From Pseudomonas vancouverensis (GTDB lineage: Bacteria > Pseudomonadota > Gammaproteobacteria > Pseudomonadales > Pseudomonadaceae): a DNA stretch of 64,000 nucleotides. Shown piece by piece: positions 10,193-18,949 of this stretch (position 1 is the first letter of the stretch; each line of letters begins with the position of its first letter). The notes under the pieces are model-generated. The model was not told where the DNA came from, ran no database searches, and saw only the letters and a program-made list of their open reading frames with translations. The position numbers were made by a program, and so were the translations under genes. The stretch lies in contig NZ_RRZK01000029.1 of the NCBI RefSeq assembly GCF_004348895.1, forward strand, positions 1-64,000. The letters run 5' to 3'.

Positions 10193-11457
10193 GCCTGCTC
10201 AAATCGGGCAATCGCCCGAGTCTGCGTTCGGTCATTGGCCGCGGTAATGTATTCGTGGCATTGGTCGGCGTGGGCATGGCCAGCGTTTCGCTGACATTGC
10301 TCGGTGTTCTGGCCCTGCGGGTGTATGCCGATCACAACCTGCACTTGATCGCGCGCTCGATCAACTACACCGTTGAAGCGGCGGTGGTGTTCAACGACAA
10401 GCCGGCTGCCACTGAAGCGCTGGCGCTGATCGCGGCCACCGAAGAAGTCGCCGATGCCCAGGTGTTCGATCAGCAGGGGCAATTGCTCGCTCGCTGGCAG
10501 CGTCCGGAAAATGGCTGGATGTCAGCACTGGAGCTGCACATCGCCAAAGCGTTTCTGGAAGAACCCATCAATATGCCGATCGTCCATGAAGGGCGAGACA
10601 TTGGCAGTATCGTGCTCACAGGCCACGGCGGCAGCCTGGTGCGTTTTCTGCTCAGCGGCCTGGCCGGCATTCTGTTGTGTACAGCCCTCAGTGGCTGGGT
10701 CGCGCTCTTTCTCGCCCGGCGGCAGCTGCGCGGCATCACCCAGCCATTGCGCAACCTGGCCACGGTCGCCCATGCCGCGCGCAGCGAGCGAGCCTTTGAC
10801 CGGCGTGTGCCGCCGGCCGATATCGCCGAACTGGATGATTTCGGCAATGACTTCAATGCCCTGCTCGATGAACTCGAAGCCTGGCAGTCGCACCTGCAAA
10901 GTGAAAACGAAACACTGGCCCATCAGGCCAGTCATGACAGCCTCACGGGCTTGCCGAATCGGGCCTTTTTCGAAGGTCGCCTGATGCGTGCGGTGCGTAA
11001 CGCCAACAAACTTGGCGAACGAGTCGCGGTGCTGTTTCTCGACAGCGACCGGTTCAAGCAGATCAATGACAGCTACGGCCATGCTGCGGGAGATGCAGTG
11101 TTGGTGGCCGTCGCTGATCGAGTGCGCTCGCAATTACGCGAGGATGACCTGGTGGCGCGGCTCGGCGGGGATGAATTTGCCGTCCTGCTGACGCCGTTGC
11201 ACAAAATCGAAGACGCTGAACATATTGCCGACGGCATTCTCGCCAGCATGGAAGTCCCGATTGCGTTACCGGGCAATACACAAGTGATGACCTCACTCAG
11301 CATCGGCGTCGCGGTTTACCCCGATCATGGGGGCACTCCCGGCGCCTTGCTCAATGCCGCCGACGGGGCGATGTACCAGGCCAAACGCTTGTCCCGTGGT
11401 GCGCAGTACACGGCAGGGTCGGAGCACTCTGCCGCCGATATCCCCGACAGGAGCTGA
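10189..11457 (+). CDS. yfiN: Membrane diguanylate cyclase YfiN/TpbB
   Basis: A 422-residue inner-membrane enzyme making cyclic di-GMP from two GTP. Order: TM1 about 20-46, periplasmic sensor about 47-150 (the YfiR-binding region), TM2 about 153-176, HAMP linker about 177-232, and a GGDEF domain from about 245 with SHDSLTGLPNR at its start. The catalytic signature GGDEF at 326-330 is intact. The product-inhibition I-site RxxD is present as Arg317-Glu-Asp-Asp320, five residues before GGDEF. It is sandwiched between yfiR (4-nt overlap) and yfiB. In P. aeruginosa this operon controls biofilm formation and small-colony variants. Confidence 0.95.
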   Translation: MSLLKSGNRPSLRSVIGRGNVFVALVGVGMASVSLTLLGVLALRVYADHNLHLIARSINYTVEAAVVFNDKPAATEALALIAATEEVADAQVFDQQGQLLARWQRPENGWMSALELHIAKAFLEEPINMPIVHEGRDIGSIVLTGHGGSLVRFLLSGLAGILLCTALSGWVALFLARRQLRGITQPLRNLATVAHAARSERAFDRRVPPADIAELDDFGNDFNALLDELEAWQSHLQSENETLAHQASHDSLTGLPNRAFFEGRLMRAVRNANKLGERVAVLFLDSDRFKQINDSYGHAAGDAVLVAVADRVRSQLREDDLVARLGGDEFAVLLTPLHKIEDAEHIADGILASMEVPIALPGNTQVMTSLSIGVAVYPDHGGTPGALLNAADGAMYQAKRLSRGAQYTAGSEHSAADIPDRS

Positions 11458-11462
11458 TTTTC

Positions 11463-11966
11463 GTGTTCACCCAATCCCTGCGTTCTCTGCGTTTTTTCAC
11501 CCTGTGCCTGCTGCTGGCCGTGTTGGGCCTCACCGGTTGCCAGACCGCCCCTGCGACCGGCCTGACCCCGGCGCAAATTGCCGTGCTCAAACAGCAAGGC
11601 TTTGAGCTGACCGATGAAGGCTGGGCCTTTGGCCTGTCCGGCAAAGTCTTGTTCGGCAGCGACGATGACAGCCTCAACAAACAGAGCACTGACATCGTCG
11701 AGCGCATCGGTAAAGCGCTGCAGGGCGTGGGCATCGAACGCGTGCGGGTCGATGGCCATACCGATGCCTCGGGCAAGGAGGCCTATAACGAACAGCTGTC
11801 CATGCGTCGAGCGAAGAGCGTGGCCAATGTGCTGTATGCCGTCGGCATGAAACCTGAGAATGTCCAGTTGCGCGGCCTGGGCAGCAGCGTGCCGGTGGCC
11901 AGCAACAGCACGTCCAGTGGCCGCACCGAGAATCGCCGGGTGGCGATCGTGGTCAGTGCCGACTAA
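11463..11966 (+). CDS. yfiB: YfiB-type outer-membrane OmpA-like lipoprotein
   Basis: A 167-residue lipoprotein. In the YfiBNR model it sequesters YfiR at the outer membrane or peptidoglycan and so activates YfiN. The signal peptide ends with a lipobox L23-T-G-C26. An OmpA_C peptidoglycan-binding domain spans about 55-165, with the motifs VDGHTD, NEQLSMRRA and NRRVAI. The start codon is GTG at 11463, preceded by AGGAG at 11449-11453. Five bases separate it from yfiN. Its TAA stop overlaps the stop of the convergent LysR gene by four bases. Confidence 0.93.
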   Translation: MFTQSLRSLRFFTLCLLLAVLGLTGCQTAPATGLTPAQIAVLKQQGFELTDEGWAFGLSGKVLFGSDDDSLNKQSTDIVERIGKALQGVGIERVRVDGHTDASGKEAYNEQLSMRRAKSVANVLYAVGMKPENVQLRGLGSSVPVASNSTSSGRTENRRVAIVVSAD

Positions 11967-12910
11967 TCGGCGAACAGCATCTCCCGACTTTCCCCCATCA
12001 ACAGTGGCTGGTTCCGCTCCGTCACCTCCCTGATGTAATCCCACAACAGGGTGATCCGCTTGAGCTTGCGCAGGTCCTCGCGGCAGTACATCCAGAATTG
12101 TCGGGTGATGTCGATTTCCCGCGGCAACACCGGCAGCAGGCGCGGGTCCTGGGCGGCGAGGAAGCACGGTAGGATCGCCAGTGAGCGTCCCTGCTGCGCT
12201 GCGACGAATTGGGCAATCACGCTGGTACTGCGCAGGTTGGCGCTGGCACCTGGCAGCACGTTGGCCAGGTAGAGCAGCTCCGAGCTGAACGCCAGGTCGT
12301 CGACGTAACTGATAAACGAATGCTTGGCCAAATCCGCCGGCCGGCGAATCGGCGGATGGTTGTCCAGATAGGCCTGGGTCGCGTACAGCTGCAAGCGGTA
12401 GTCGCAGAGTTTGCAGCAGACGTACGGGCCATGCTCGGGGCGTTCCAGGGCAATGACAATATCGGCTTCGCGCTTGGACAGGCTGATGAAGTGCGGCAAC
12501 GGCAGGATATCCACCGAGATCGCCGGGTAGGTGTCGACGAAATGGCTCAGTTGCGGCGTGATGAAAAAGCTGCCGAAGCCTTCGGTACAGCCCATGCGCA
12601 CATGGCCGGATAACGCCACGCCAGACCCTGAAACCTGCTCGCAGGCCATGTGCAGGGTGCTCTCGATCGATTCGGCATAGCCCATCAGCCGTTGACCCTC
12701 GGCGGTCAGGACGAATCCGCTGGTCCGGGATTTCTCGAACAGCAAGGTACCCAGCGCCGCTTCCAGCGAACTGATGCGTCGCGACACCGTGGTGTAGTCC
12801 ACGGCCAGGCGTTTGGCGGCCGTGCTGGCCTTGCGGGTACGGGCCACTTCGAGGAAAAACTTGAGGTCGTCCCAGTTCAGCGAGCCCAGGGAGGTGATGT
12901 TTTTTTGCAT
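11963..12910 (-). CDS. LysR-family regulator, divergent from mmsAB
   Basis: A 315-residue LysR-type transcription factor. The N-terminal winged helix is evident (WDDLKFFLEVARTRKASTAAKRL...YTTVSRRISSLEAALGTLLFEK), followed by a two-lobed effector domain. The start at 12910 (MQKNITSLG) is chosen over an upstream in-frame ATG at 12979 because similarity begins at the helix-turn-helix. It is transcribed away from mmsA across a 150-bp shared region, the classic LysR layout, so it probably controls mmsAB in response to a valine-pathway intermediate. In P. aeruginosa the mms operon instead has an AraC-type MmsR, so the regulator class differs. Confidence 0.85.
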   Translation of the reverse strand: MQKNITSLGSLNWDDLKFFLEVARTRKASTAAKRLAVDYTTVSRRISSLEAALGTLLFEKSRTSGFVLTAEGQRLMGYAESIESTLHMACEQVSGSGVALSGHVRMGCTEGFGSFFITPQLSHFVDTYPAISVDILPLPHFISLSKREADIVIALERPEHGPYVCCKLCDYRLQLYATQAYLDNHPPIRRPADLAKHSFISYVDDLAFSSELLYLANVLPGASANLRSTSVIAQFVAAQQGRSLAILPCFLAAQDPRLLPVLPREIDITRQFWMYCREDLRKLKRITLLWDYIREVTERNQPLLMGESREMLFAD

Positions 12911-13060
12911 GTTGGACCGGTTTTTATGTGCGTTCTTATTAGAAGTTTGCACATCTATACTCCAAAAACAGTCCGACAACCAATTCGCTGTACGCAGCTC
13001 ATCTCAGGGCGACGCTATCGCCCTGGCTCCCAAGATAAAAACAAAGATCCGGAGACCCAC

Positions 13061-14587
13061 ATGAACGCATCGCTTACGCCTAACGACACCACGGTACAGA
13101 AGGTCAAGCTGTTGATCGACGGCCAGTGGGTCGAGTCGAAATCCACCGAATGGCACGACATCGTCAACCCGGCCACCCAGCAAGTGCTGGCCAAAGTACC
13201 CTTTGCCACCACTGAAGAAGTCGACGCCGCCATCAGTGCTGCCCATCGCGCTTTCCAGACCTGGAAGCTGACGCCGATTGGCGCGCGCATGCGCATCATG
13301 CTCAAGCTGCAGGCGTTGATTCGCGAACACTCCAAGCGTATCGCCGTAGTCCTGAGCGCCGAACAAGGCAAAACCATCGCTGACGCTGAAGGCGACATTT
13401 TCCGTGGCCTGGAAGTGGTCGAGCACGCCTGCTCCATCGGCACCCTGCAAATGGGCGAGTTCGCCGAAAACGTCGCCGGTGGCGTCGACACCTACACCCT
13501 GCGCCAGCCTATCGGCGTGTGCGCCGGCATTACCCCGTTCAATTTCCCGGCAATGATTCCGTTGTGGATGTTCCCGATGGCCATCGCCTGCGGCAACACC
13601 TTCGTGCTCAAGCCGTCCGAGCAAGACCCGATGTCGACCATGCTGCTGGTGGAACTGGCGATCGAAGCGGGCATTCCGGCCGGTGTGCTCAACGTCGTGC
13701 ATGGCGGCAAGGATGTGGTGGACGGACTTTGCACCCACAAGGACATCAAGGCTGTTTCCTTCGTTGGTTCGACCGCCGTCGGCACCCATGTGTATGACCT
13801 GGCTGGCAAGCACGGCAAGCGCGTGCAATCGATGATGGGCGCGAAGAACCACGCGGTGGTCCTGCCGGACGCCAATCGTGAACAGGCGCTGAATGCACTG
13901 GTGGGTGCCGGTTTCGGTGCGGCCGGTCAGCGCTGCATGGCAACTTCTGTAGTGGTGCTGGTGGGCGCGGCCAAACAATGGCTGCCGGACCTGAAGGCGC
14001 TGGCGCAGAAACTCAAGGTCAATGCCGGCAGCGAGCCGGGCACTGACGTCGGTCCGGTGATTTCGAAAAAAGCCAAGGCGCGGATTCTCGACCTCATCGA
14101 AAGCGGCATCAAGGAAGGCGCCAAGCTTGAGCTCGACGGTCGCGAGATCAGTGTTCCGGGTTACGAGAAAGGCAACTTTGTCGGCCCGACCCTGTTCTCC
14201 GGTGTCACCACCGACATGCAGATCTACACCCAGGAAATCTTCGGCCCGGTGCTGGTGGTGCTGGAAGTCGACACCCTCGACCAGGCCATCGCCCTGGTCA
14301 ACGCCAACCCGTTCGGCAACGGCACGGGACTGTTCACCCAGAGCGGTGCGGCGGCGCGCAAATTCCAGACGGAAATCGACGTTGGCCAGGTCGGTATCAA
14401 CATCCCGATTCCGGTGCCGGTGCCGTTCTTCAGCTTCACCGGATCCCGTGGTTCCAAGCTCGGCGACCTCGGTCCGTACGGCAAGCAAGTGGTGCAGTTC
14501 TACACTCAGACCAAAACCGTCACCAGCCGCTGGTTCGATGACGACAGCGTCAACGACGGTGTGAACACCACCATCAACTTGCGTTGA
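13061..14587 (+). CDS. mmsA: Methylmalonate-semialdehyde dehydrogenase (CoA-acylating)
   Basis: A 508-residue aldehyde dehydrogenase converting methylmalonate or malonate semialdehyde to propionyl- or acetyl-CoA, with NAD+ and CoA, at the end of valine and thymine breakdown. Visible features are the ITPFNFPAMIPLW segment with the oxyanion Asn161, the cofactor-fold segment around FVGSTAVG, and the catalytic Cys292 in GAAGQRCMATSV; the last replaces the usual ALDH FxxxGQxC context in the MMSDH style. The ATG at 13061 has CCGGAG upstream and gives the normal length. It is followed 10 nt later by mmsB. Confidence 0.95.
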   Translation: MNASLTPNDTTVQKVKLLIDGQWVESKSTEWHDIVNPATQQVLAKVPFATTEEVDAAISAAHRAFQTWKLTPIGARMRIMLKLQALIREHSKRIAVVLSAEQGKTIADAEGDIFRGLEVVEHACSIGTLQMGEFAENVAGGVDTYTLRQPIGVCAGITPFNFPAMIPLWMFPMAIACGNTFVLKPSEQDPMSTMLLVELAIEAGIPAGVLNVVHGGKDVVDGLCTHKDIKAVSFVGSTAVGTHVYDLAGKHGKRVQSMMGAKNHAVVLPDANREQALNALVGAGFGAAGQRCMATSVVVLVGAAKQWLPDLKALAQKLKVNAGSEPGTDVGPVISKKAKARILDLIESGIKEGAKLELDGREISVPGYEKGNFVGPTLFSGVTTDMQIYTQEIFGPVLVVLEVDTLDQAIALVNANPFGNGTGLFTQSGAAARKFQTEIDVGQVGINIPIPVPVPFFSFTGSRGSKLGDLGPYGKQVVQFYTQTKTVTSRWFDDDSVNDGVNTTINLR

Positions 14588-14597
14588 GGAGCCAGAC

Positions 14598-15485
14598 ATG
14601 AAAATCGCATTTATCGGTCTGGGCAACATGGGCGCGCCAATGGCGCGCAACCTGATCAAGGCTGGTCACGCATTGCGCCTGGTCGATCTGAACAAAACCG
14701 TTCTCGCGGAATTGGAACAACTGGGCGGCAGCATCAGCGCTTCGGCGCGAGAGGCTGCCGATGGCGCCGAGCTGGTGATCACCATGCTCCCGGCTGCCGT
14801 GCATGTGCGCAGTGTCTGGCTGGGCGAGGACGGCGTGCTCGCCGGCATCGGCAAAGGTGTGCCGGCGGTGGATTGCAGCACCATCGATCCGCAGACGGCC
14901 CGCGATGTAGCCGCCGCCGCGGCCAAACAAGGCGTGGCCATGGCCGATGCGCCGGTCTCCGGCGGTACCGGTGGTGCGGCAGCCGGGACCCTGACCTTCA
15001 TGGTCGGCGCTACCGCGGAACTGTTCGCCACCCTGCAACCGGTCCTCGCGCAAATGGGCCGCAACATCGTCCATTGCGGTGAGGTCGGCACCGGGCAGAT
15101 CGCGAAAATCTGCAACAACCTGTTGCTGGGGATTTCCATGGTTGGCGTCAGCGAAGCCATGGCCTTGGGCGACGCCCTGGGCATCGACACCAAGGTGCTG
15201 GCGGGCATCATCAACAGCTCCACCGGGCGTTGCTGGAGTTCGGAAATGTACAACCCGTGGCCGGGCATCGTCGAAACGGCACCGGCTTCGCGCGGGTACA
15301 CCGGCGGTTTCGGGGCCGAGTTGATGCTTAAGGATCTGGGGCTGGCCACCGAGGCGGCGCGTCAGGCACACCAACCGGTGGTGCTCGGTGCGGTGGCCCA
15401 GCAGTTGTATCAGGCGATGAGCCTGCGCGGCGAGGGTGGCAGCGACTTCTCGGCGATCATCAACGGTTATCGCAAGCCGCAGTAG
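14598..15485 (+). CDS. mmsB: 3-hydroxyisobutyrate dehydrogenase
   Basis: A 295-residue enzyme oxidising 3-hydroxyisobutyrate to methylmalonate semialdehyde, the substrate of the upstream MmsA. It has a Rossmann GLGNMG (7-12), the substrate-binding SGGTGGA segment (121-127), and catalytic Lys170 with Asn174 in GQIAKICNNLLLG. It forms a two-gene operon with mmsA (10-nt gap) and is followed by a REP pair and a terminator. Confidence 0.95.
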   Translation: MKIAFIGLGNMGAPMARNLIKAGHALRLVDLNKTVLAELEQLGGSISASAREAADGAELVITMLPAAVHVRSVWLGEDGVLAGIGKGVPAVDCSTIDPQTARDVAAAAAKQGVAMADAPVSGGTGGAAAGTLTFMVGATAELFATLQPVLAQMGRNIVHCGEVGTGQIAKICNNLLLGISMVGVSEAMALGDALGIDTKVLAGIINSSTGRCWSSEMYNPWPGIVETAPASRGYTGGFGAELMLKDLGLATEAARQAHQPVVLGAVAQQLYQAMSLRGEGGSDFSAIINGYRKPQ

Positions 15486-15503
15486 AGACTGGATCAAACC
15501 ATT

Positions 15504-15634
15504 GTGGCGAGGGAGCTTGCTCCCGCTGGTCTGCGAAGCGGACCCAAACGCGGCAAATACGTGGAAAAAGGTTAATCGTGTTTGCTGATTGACAGCCGCT
15601 GCGCAGTCGAACGGGAGCAAGCTCCCTCGCCACA
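15504..15634. repeat. Inverted pair of REP sequences
   Basis: GTGGCGAGGGAGCTTGCTCCCG (15504-15525) and its reverse complement CGGGAGCAAGCTCCCTCGCCAC (15612-15633) face each other about 85 bp apart. This is the arrangement of extragenic REP doublets in fluorescent pseudomonads, each arm being itself a small palindrome. The pair lies just after mmsB. Confidence 0.85.
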
Positions 15635-15660
15635 GGAGTCATGTGGACATATCGACATTT

Positions 15661-15703
15661 ACCGGGAAATCACGTCGGGTGATCTCCCGGTTTTTTTGTT
15701 TTT
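15661..15703 (+). terminator. Rho-independent terminator after mmsAB
   Basis: ACCGGGAAATCAC pairs with GTGATCTCCCGGT around a short loop (15661-15691), followed by TTTTTTTGTTTTT. It terminates the rightward mmsAB transcript. From here to 15985 no coding sequence is supported; the stretch should hold the promoter of the next gene. Confidence 0.88.
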
Positions 15704-15910
15704 GCTGAACTGGTTTTTCCTTCACGTTTTCAATGACTTCCCTCGTTACCTCGCCCCCAGGCCAGATCAACTCGTCATATCTCTGTACCGCTTTCAATCT
15801 CCTTGATGGTCCTCCGTTGTTCCGCATCATCGCTGCAATGCGCTGTTTTGAGCACCTGTGCCCGTTAGAAAATTCACGTTTTCTGTCCATTGCAAAAATT
15901 TTTTTCCTGA

Positions 15911-15932
15911 TGTCATACTACGTCGTACAACA
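15911..15932. promoter_or_regulatory. Imperfect palindrome, possible operator for the aminotransferase operon
   Basis: TGTCATACTACGTCGTACAACA is a near-palindrome centred on TACTAC/GTCGTA (5 of 6 core positions symmetrical). It lies 54 bp before the aminotransferase start in a 500-bp intergenic region. It resembles sites for GntR/FCD-type regulators, but no such regulator gene is nearby. Confidence 0.3.
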
Positions 15933-15985
15933 ACAAGGGGCGCTAAGCAGTCCTCGGCGAACCTCCACGGAAGGCGGGTATTTTT

Positions 15986-17188
15986 ATGAGTTTCGAGAGT
16001 CGTCGCGTCAAAGAAATTTCTTCCTCCCCCAGCATGATCATCTCCATGCGAGCCAAGGAATTGGCCAGCCAGGGTCGCGACATTGTCGACATGAGCCTGG
16101 GCGAACCGGATTTCGATACCCCCGCGCATATCATCGAGGCGGCCGCGCAGGCCATGCGCGACGGCCACACCCGCTATACCGCGCCGCAAGGCACCCTGGC
16201 GCTGCGCCAGGCAATCGTCGGCAAATTCCAGCGCGAAAACGGCCTGACTTACAGCGTCGATGAAATCACCGTTGGCAATGGTGCCAAGCAAGTCATCTTC
16301 AACACCTTCATGGCCACACTCGAACCCGGCGACGAGGTGGTCATCCCGGCGCCGTACTGGGTTTCCTATTCCGACATAGTCACGCTCAACGGTGGCCTCC
16401 CGCAGGTCATCCCCTGCGGCATCGATGTCGGCTTCAAACTGACCGCCGAGGTGCTGCAGAACGCCCTGACCGAGAAGACCCGCTGGCTGATTCTCAACTC
16501 GCCGTCCAACCCTAGCGGTGCGATCTATTCCAAGGTCGAGCTGCAAGCCTTGGGCAAGGTACTGGAAGATTTTCCCAACGTGCTGGTGATGTCAGACGAG
16601 ATCTACGAACACGTCTTGCTGGCCGACCAACCCTTCGTTTCCTTCGGCAATGCCTGCCCGCAGCTGCGCGAGCGCACGCTGTTGATCAACGGTGTCGCCA
16701 AGGCCTATGCCATGACCGGCTGGCGCATCGGTTATGCGGCCGGACCGAAAGCCCTGATCGCGGCGATCAGCAAGATCCAGTCGCAAAGCACCTCGGGCGC
16801 CAGCGCGATCTCCCAGGAAGCTTCGCGCGCAGCCCTTGAAGGCCCGCAGGATTTTGTCCGGCGCAGTGCCGGCGAATATGCCGAACGCGGACGTTTGCTG
16901 GTGGAGGGCCTCAGCGTGTGCGAGGGGTTGCGCGTCAGTGCGCCGGCCGGGGCCTTTTACGCCTTTCCCGAATGCAGCCGGTTGCTCGGCCGCGTCAGCC
17001 CGCAGGGGCGGGTGATCAGCGATGACGTCGAACTGTCCGCCTACCTGCTTGATCAGGCGGGTGTGGCGGTGGTGCCGGGGCTGGCGTTCGGTTTGCCGGG
17101 TTACTTCCGGCTGTCGTTTGCCACGTCCCGCGAACAAATAAAAAAAGCGGTCGTACGTATTCGTGAAGCGCTTGCAGCCCTGCGCTGA
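15986..17188 (+). CDS. Class I/II PLP-dependent aminotransferase (aspartate-aminotransferase type)
   Basis: A 400-residue fold-type I aminotransferase. SLGEPDFDTP at the N-terminus, the PLP-phosphate and ring contacts around NSPSNPSGA and Asp204-x-x-Tyr207 (SDEIYEH), and the Schiff-base Lys239 in GVAKAYAMTGWRIGY are all visible. The family contains aspartate, prephenate and related aminotransferases; the exact substrate cannot be read from sequence. The usual SKAYAMTGWR has Ala in place of Ser before the lysine. It is followed 53 nt later by an amino-acid ABC importer on the same strand, suggesting that it deaminates the imported amino acid. Confidence 0.88.
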   Translation: MSFESRRVKEISSSPSMIISMRAKELASQGRDIVDMSLGEPDFDTPAHIIEAAAQAMRDGHTRYTAPQGTLALRQAIVGKFQRENGLTYSVDEITVGNGAKQVIFNTFMATLEPGDEVVIPAPYWVSYSDIVTLNGGLPQVIPCGIDVGFKLTAEVLQNALTEKTRWLILNSPSNPSGAIYSKVELQALGKVLEDFPNVLVMSDEIYEHVLLADQPFVSFGNACPQLRERTLLINGVAKAYAMTGWRIGYAAGPKALIAAISKIQSQSTSGASAISQEASRAALEGPQDFVRRSAGEYAERGRLLVEGLSVCEGLRVSAPAGAFYAFPECSRLLGRVSPQGRVISDDVELSAYLLDQAGVAVVPGLAFGLPGYFRLSFATSREQIKKAVVRIREALAALR

Positions 17189-17241
17189 AGCCTTCGCCCT
17201 TCGCTGTGCCAAAGCTGCCATAACAATAGTCGGAGATCCCC

Positions 17242-18141
17242 ATGTTCGATCAGAAGAAAAAGCTGCTTGCCCTCGTCGTCGCTGCTTGCCTGGGCGTCAG
17301 CGCCGCGCAGGCTGACGAGCTCACCGGAACACTGAAGAAGATCAAGGAACAGGGCACTGTCACGCTGGGCTATCGCGACGCATCGTTGCCGTTTTCCTAT
17401 CTCAATGATGCCCAGCAGCCCATCGGCTACAGCATCGAGCTTTGCCAGAAAATCGTCGATCAGATCAAGGTCAAGGTCGGCGAGCCCAACCTCAAGACCG
17501 AGTACGTTTCGGTGGTCGCGGCCACCCGCACACCGTTGCTGATCAATGGCACCATCGACCTGGAATGCGGCGTCACCACCAACACCGTCGAGCGTCAGAA
17601 ACAGATTGGCTTCCTGCTCACCAGCTACGTCGCCAGTGCCAAATACGCGGTGAAGAAAACCGCCGGCATCAGCAGCGTTGCTGACCTCAAGGGCAAAGCG
17701 GTTGTGGTGATTACCGGCGGCAGCGGCGAATGGATCACCAAGAACCTTGATCGGGAAAAATCCCTGGGCCTGAAAATCCTCAATGCCAAGGATGGCGGCG
17801 AAGCCTTCCTGATGCTGGAAACCGGTCGCGCGGTGGCCTACATCAACGACGACGTGCAATTGATGGCGACCATCGCCCAAAGCCGTTCGCCGGATGCCTA
17901 CACCTTGCTGCCTGAACCGATGTCGGCCGAGCCCTATGCCATTGGTATCCGCAAGAACGATCCGCAGTTCAAGACCTTTGCCGACGACGTACTGCGCAAC
18001 CTGTACAGCAGCGGTGCGATCGATAGCCAGTATCCGAAATGGTTCCAGCAGCCGATTCCGCCGAAGAACGCGGTCATCAACTTGCCAATGAGTGATGCCC
18101 TGAAAGAAGCCATCGCGCACCCGAACGATACTGGCGTCTGA
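17242..18141 (+). CDS. Polar amino-acid ABC transporter, periplasmic binding protein (GltI-like)
   Basis: A 299-residue secreted solute-binding protein (SBP_bac_3 family). The signal peptide MFDQKKKLLALVVAACLGVSAAQA precedes the mature N-terminus DELTGTLKKIKEQGTVTLGYRD, a hallmark of the glutamate/aspartate-type binding proteins. TRTPLLINGTIDLECGVTTNT matches the ligand-binding strand of that group. Ligand is inferred as an acidic or related polar amino acid. GGAG upstream fits the start. The downstream permease follows after a 76-nt gap with a strong hairpin. Confidence 0.9.
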   Translation: MFDQKKKLLALVVAACLGVSAAQADELTGTLKKIKEQGTVTLGYRDASLPFSYLNDAQQPIGYSIELCQKIVDQIKVKVGEPNLKTEYVSVVAATRTPLLINGTIDLECGVTTNTVERQKQIGFLLTSYVASAKYAVKKTAGISSVADLKGKAVVVITGGSGEWITKNLDREKSLGLKILNAKDGGEAFLMLETGRAVAYINDDVQLMATIAQSRSPDAYTLLPEPMSAEPYAIGIRKNDPQFKTFADDVLRNLYSSGAIDSQYPKWFQQPIPPKNAVINLPMSDALKEAIAHPNDTGV

Positions 18142-18161
18142 TTCCATCCCTCACCGTGGCG

Positions 18162-18185
18162 GGTGGCGCTCTTCGGGGCGCCGCC
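18162..18185 (+). other. Intercistronic hairpin between binding protein and permease
   Basis: GGTGGCGC (18162-18169) pairs with GCGCCGCC (18178-18185), with one G-U pair, around an 8-nt loop containing TTCG. No T-tract follows. Such hairpins behind binding-protein genes usually stabilise the upstream mRNA segment and let the binding protein be made in excess of the membrane subunits. Confidence 0.6.
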
Positions 18186-18217
18186 GACCGCGGCTTGCGC
18201 TCAAAGGTTGGTGATTC

Positions 18218-18946
18218 ATGGATTACAACTGGAATTGGGGCATTTTCTGGGACTCCGCACCCGGGGAGAGTTCGTCCTATCTGTATTGGCTGATCACCGG
18301 TACCAGCTGGACCCTGGCGACCACCCTCGTCGCGTTCACCCTGGCGTTTCTGATCGGCGGTGTGATCGGCACCCTGCGCACCAGCACGCTGCGCCCGCTG
18401 GTGTGGCTGGGCAATTTGTACACCGAGGTGTTTCGCAACATCCCCTTGCTGGTGCAGATGTTCATCTGTTTCTTCGTGGTGCCGGAGTTGCTGCCGGTGT
18501 CGCTCGGCGATTACCTCAAGCAGGATTTGCCTTATCCCTCGTTTTTCAGCGCGGTGCTGGCCCTGACCCTGTTCACCTCGGCCAAGCTGTCGGAGCTGTT
18601 CAAGGCGGGCATCGAATCGGTTGCCGTGGGGCAGCGGGGCGCGGCATTGGCGTTGGGGTTGCGGCCTTCACAGATGTACCTGGAAGTATTGTTGCCGCAG
18701 GCGATCCGCGTGGTGTTTCCGCCCCTGACCTCCGAAGCGTTGAACACCCTGAAGAACTCCTCGGTGGCGCTGACCATCGGCTTGATGGAATTGACCGCGC
18801 AAGCGCGCAACGTCAGTGAGTACTCCTTCAACACCTTCGAGGCATTCACTGCCGCGACCTTGATCTACGTGGTCATCTCGCTGTTGTTGACCTTTGTCAT
18901 GGGTCATATCGAGCGCTCCCTGGCCGTTCGCGGCGCGACGAGGTAA
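18218..18946 (+). CDS. Amino-acid ABC transporter permease (GltJ-like)
   Basis: A 242-residue inner-membrane permease of the HisMQ family. Multiple hydrophobic segments are visible, and the EAA loop is seen as GQRGAALALGLRPSQMYLEVLLPQAIRVVFPPLTSE, where the ATPase docks. The N-terminus NWNWGIFW is typical of GltJ proteins. Paired with the second permease three bases downstream, it forms the heterodimeric channel of the glutamate/aspartate-type importer. Confidence 0.9.
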   Translation: MDYNWNWGIFWDSAPGESSSYLYWLITGTSWTLATTLVAFTLAFLIGGVIGTLRTSTLRPLVWLGNLYTEVFRNIPLLVQMFICFFVVPELLPVSLGDYLKQDLPYPSFFSAVLALTLFTSAKLSELFKAGIESVAVGQRGAALALGLRPSQMYLEVLLPQAIRVVFPPLTSEALNTLKNSSVALTIGLMELTAQARNVSEYSFNTFEAFTAATLIYVVISLLLTFVMGHIERSLAVRGATR

Positions 18947-18949
18947 GTC

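Noticed and set aside
13004..14659. 551-residue open frame on the minus strand across mmsA
   Set aside because: Antisense to a clearly recognised dehydrogenase with intact catalytic motifs; long antisense frames are expected in high-G+C Pseudomonas genes, and the translation is histidine/arginine-rich without a known domain.
15733..16263. 176-residue frame overlapping the aminotransferase start
   Set aside because: Its second half is out of frame with the aminotransferase and arginine-rich; the first half has no similarity and no ribosome site.
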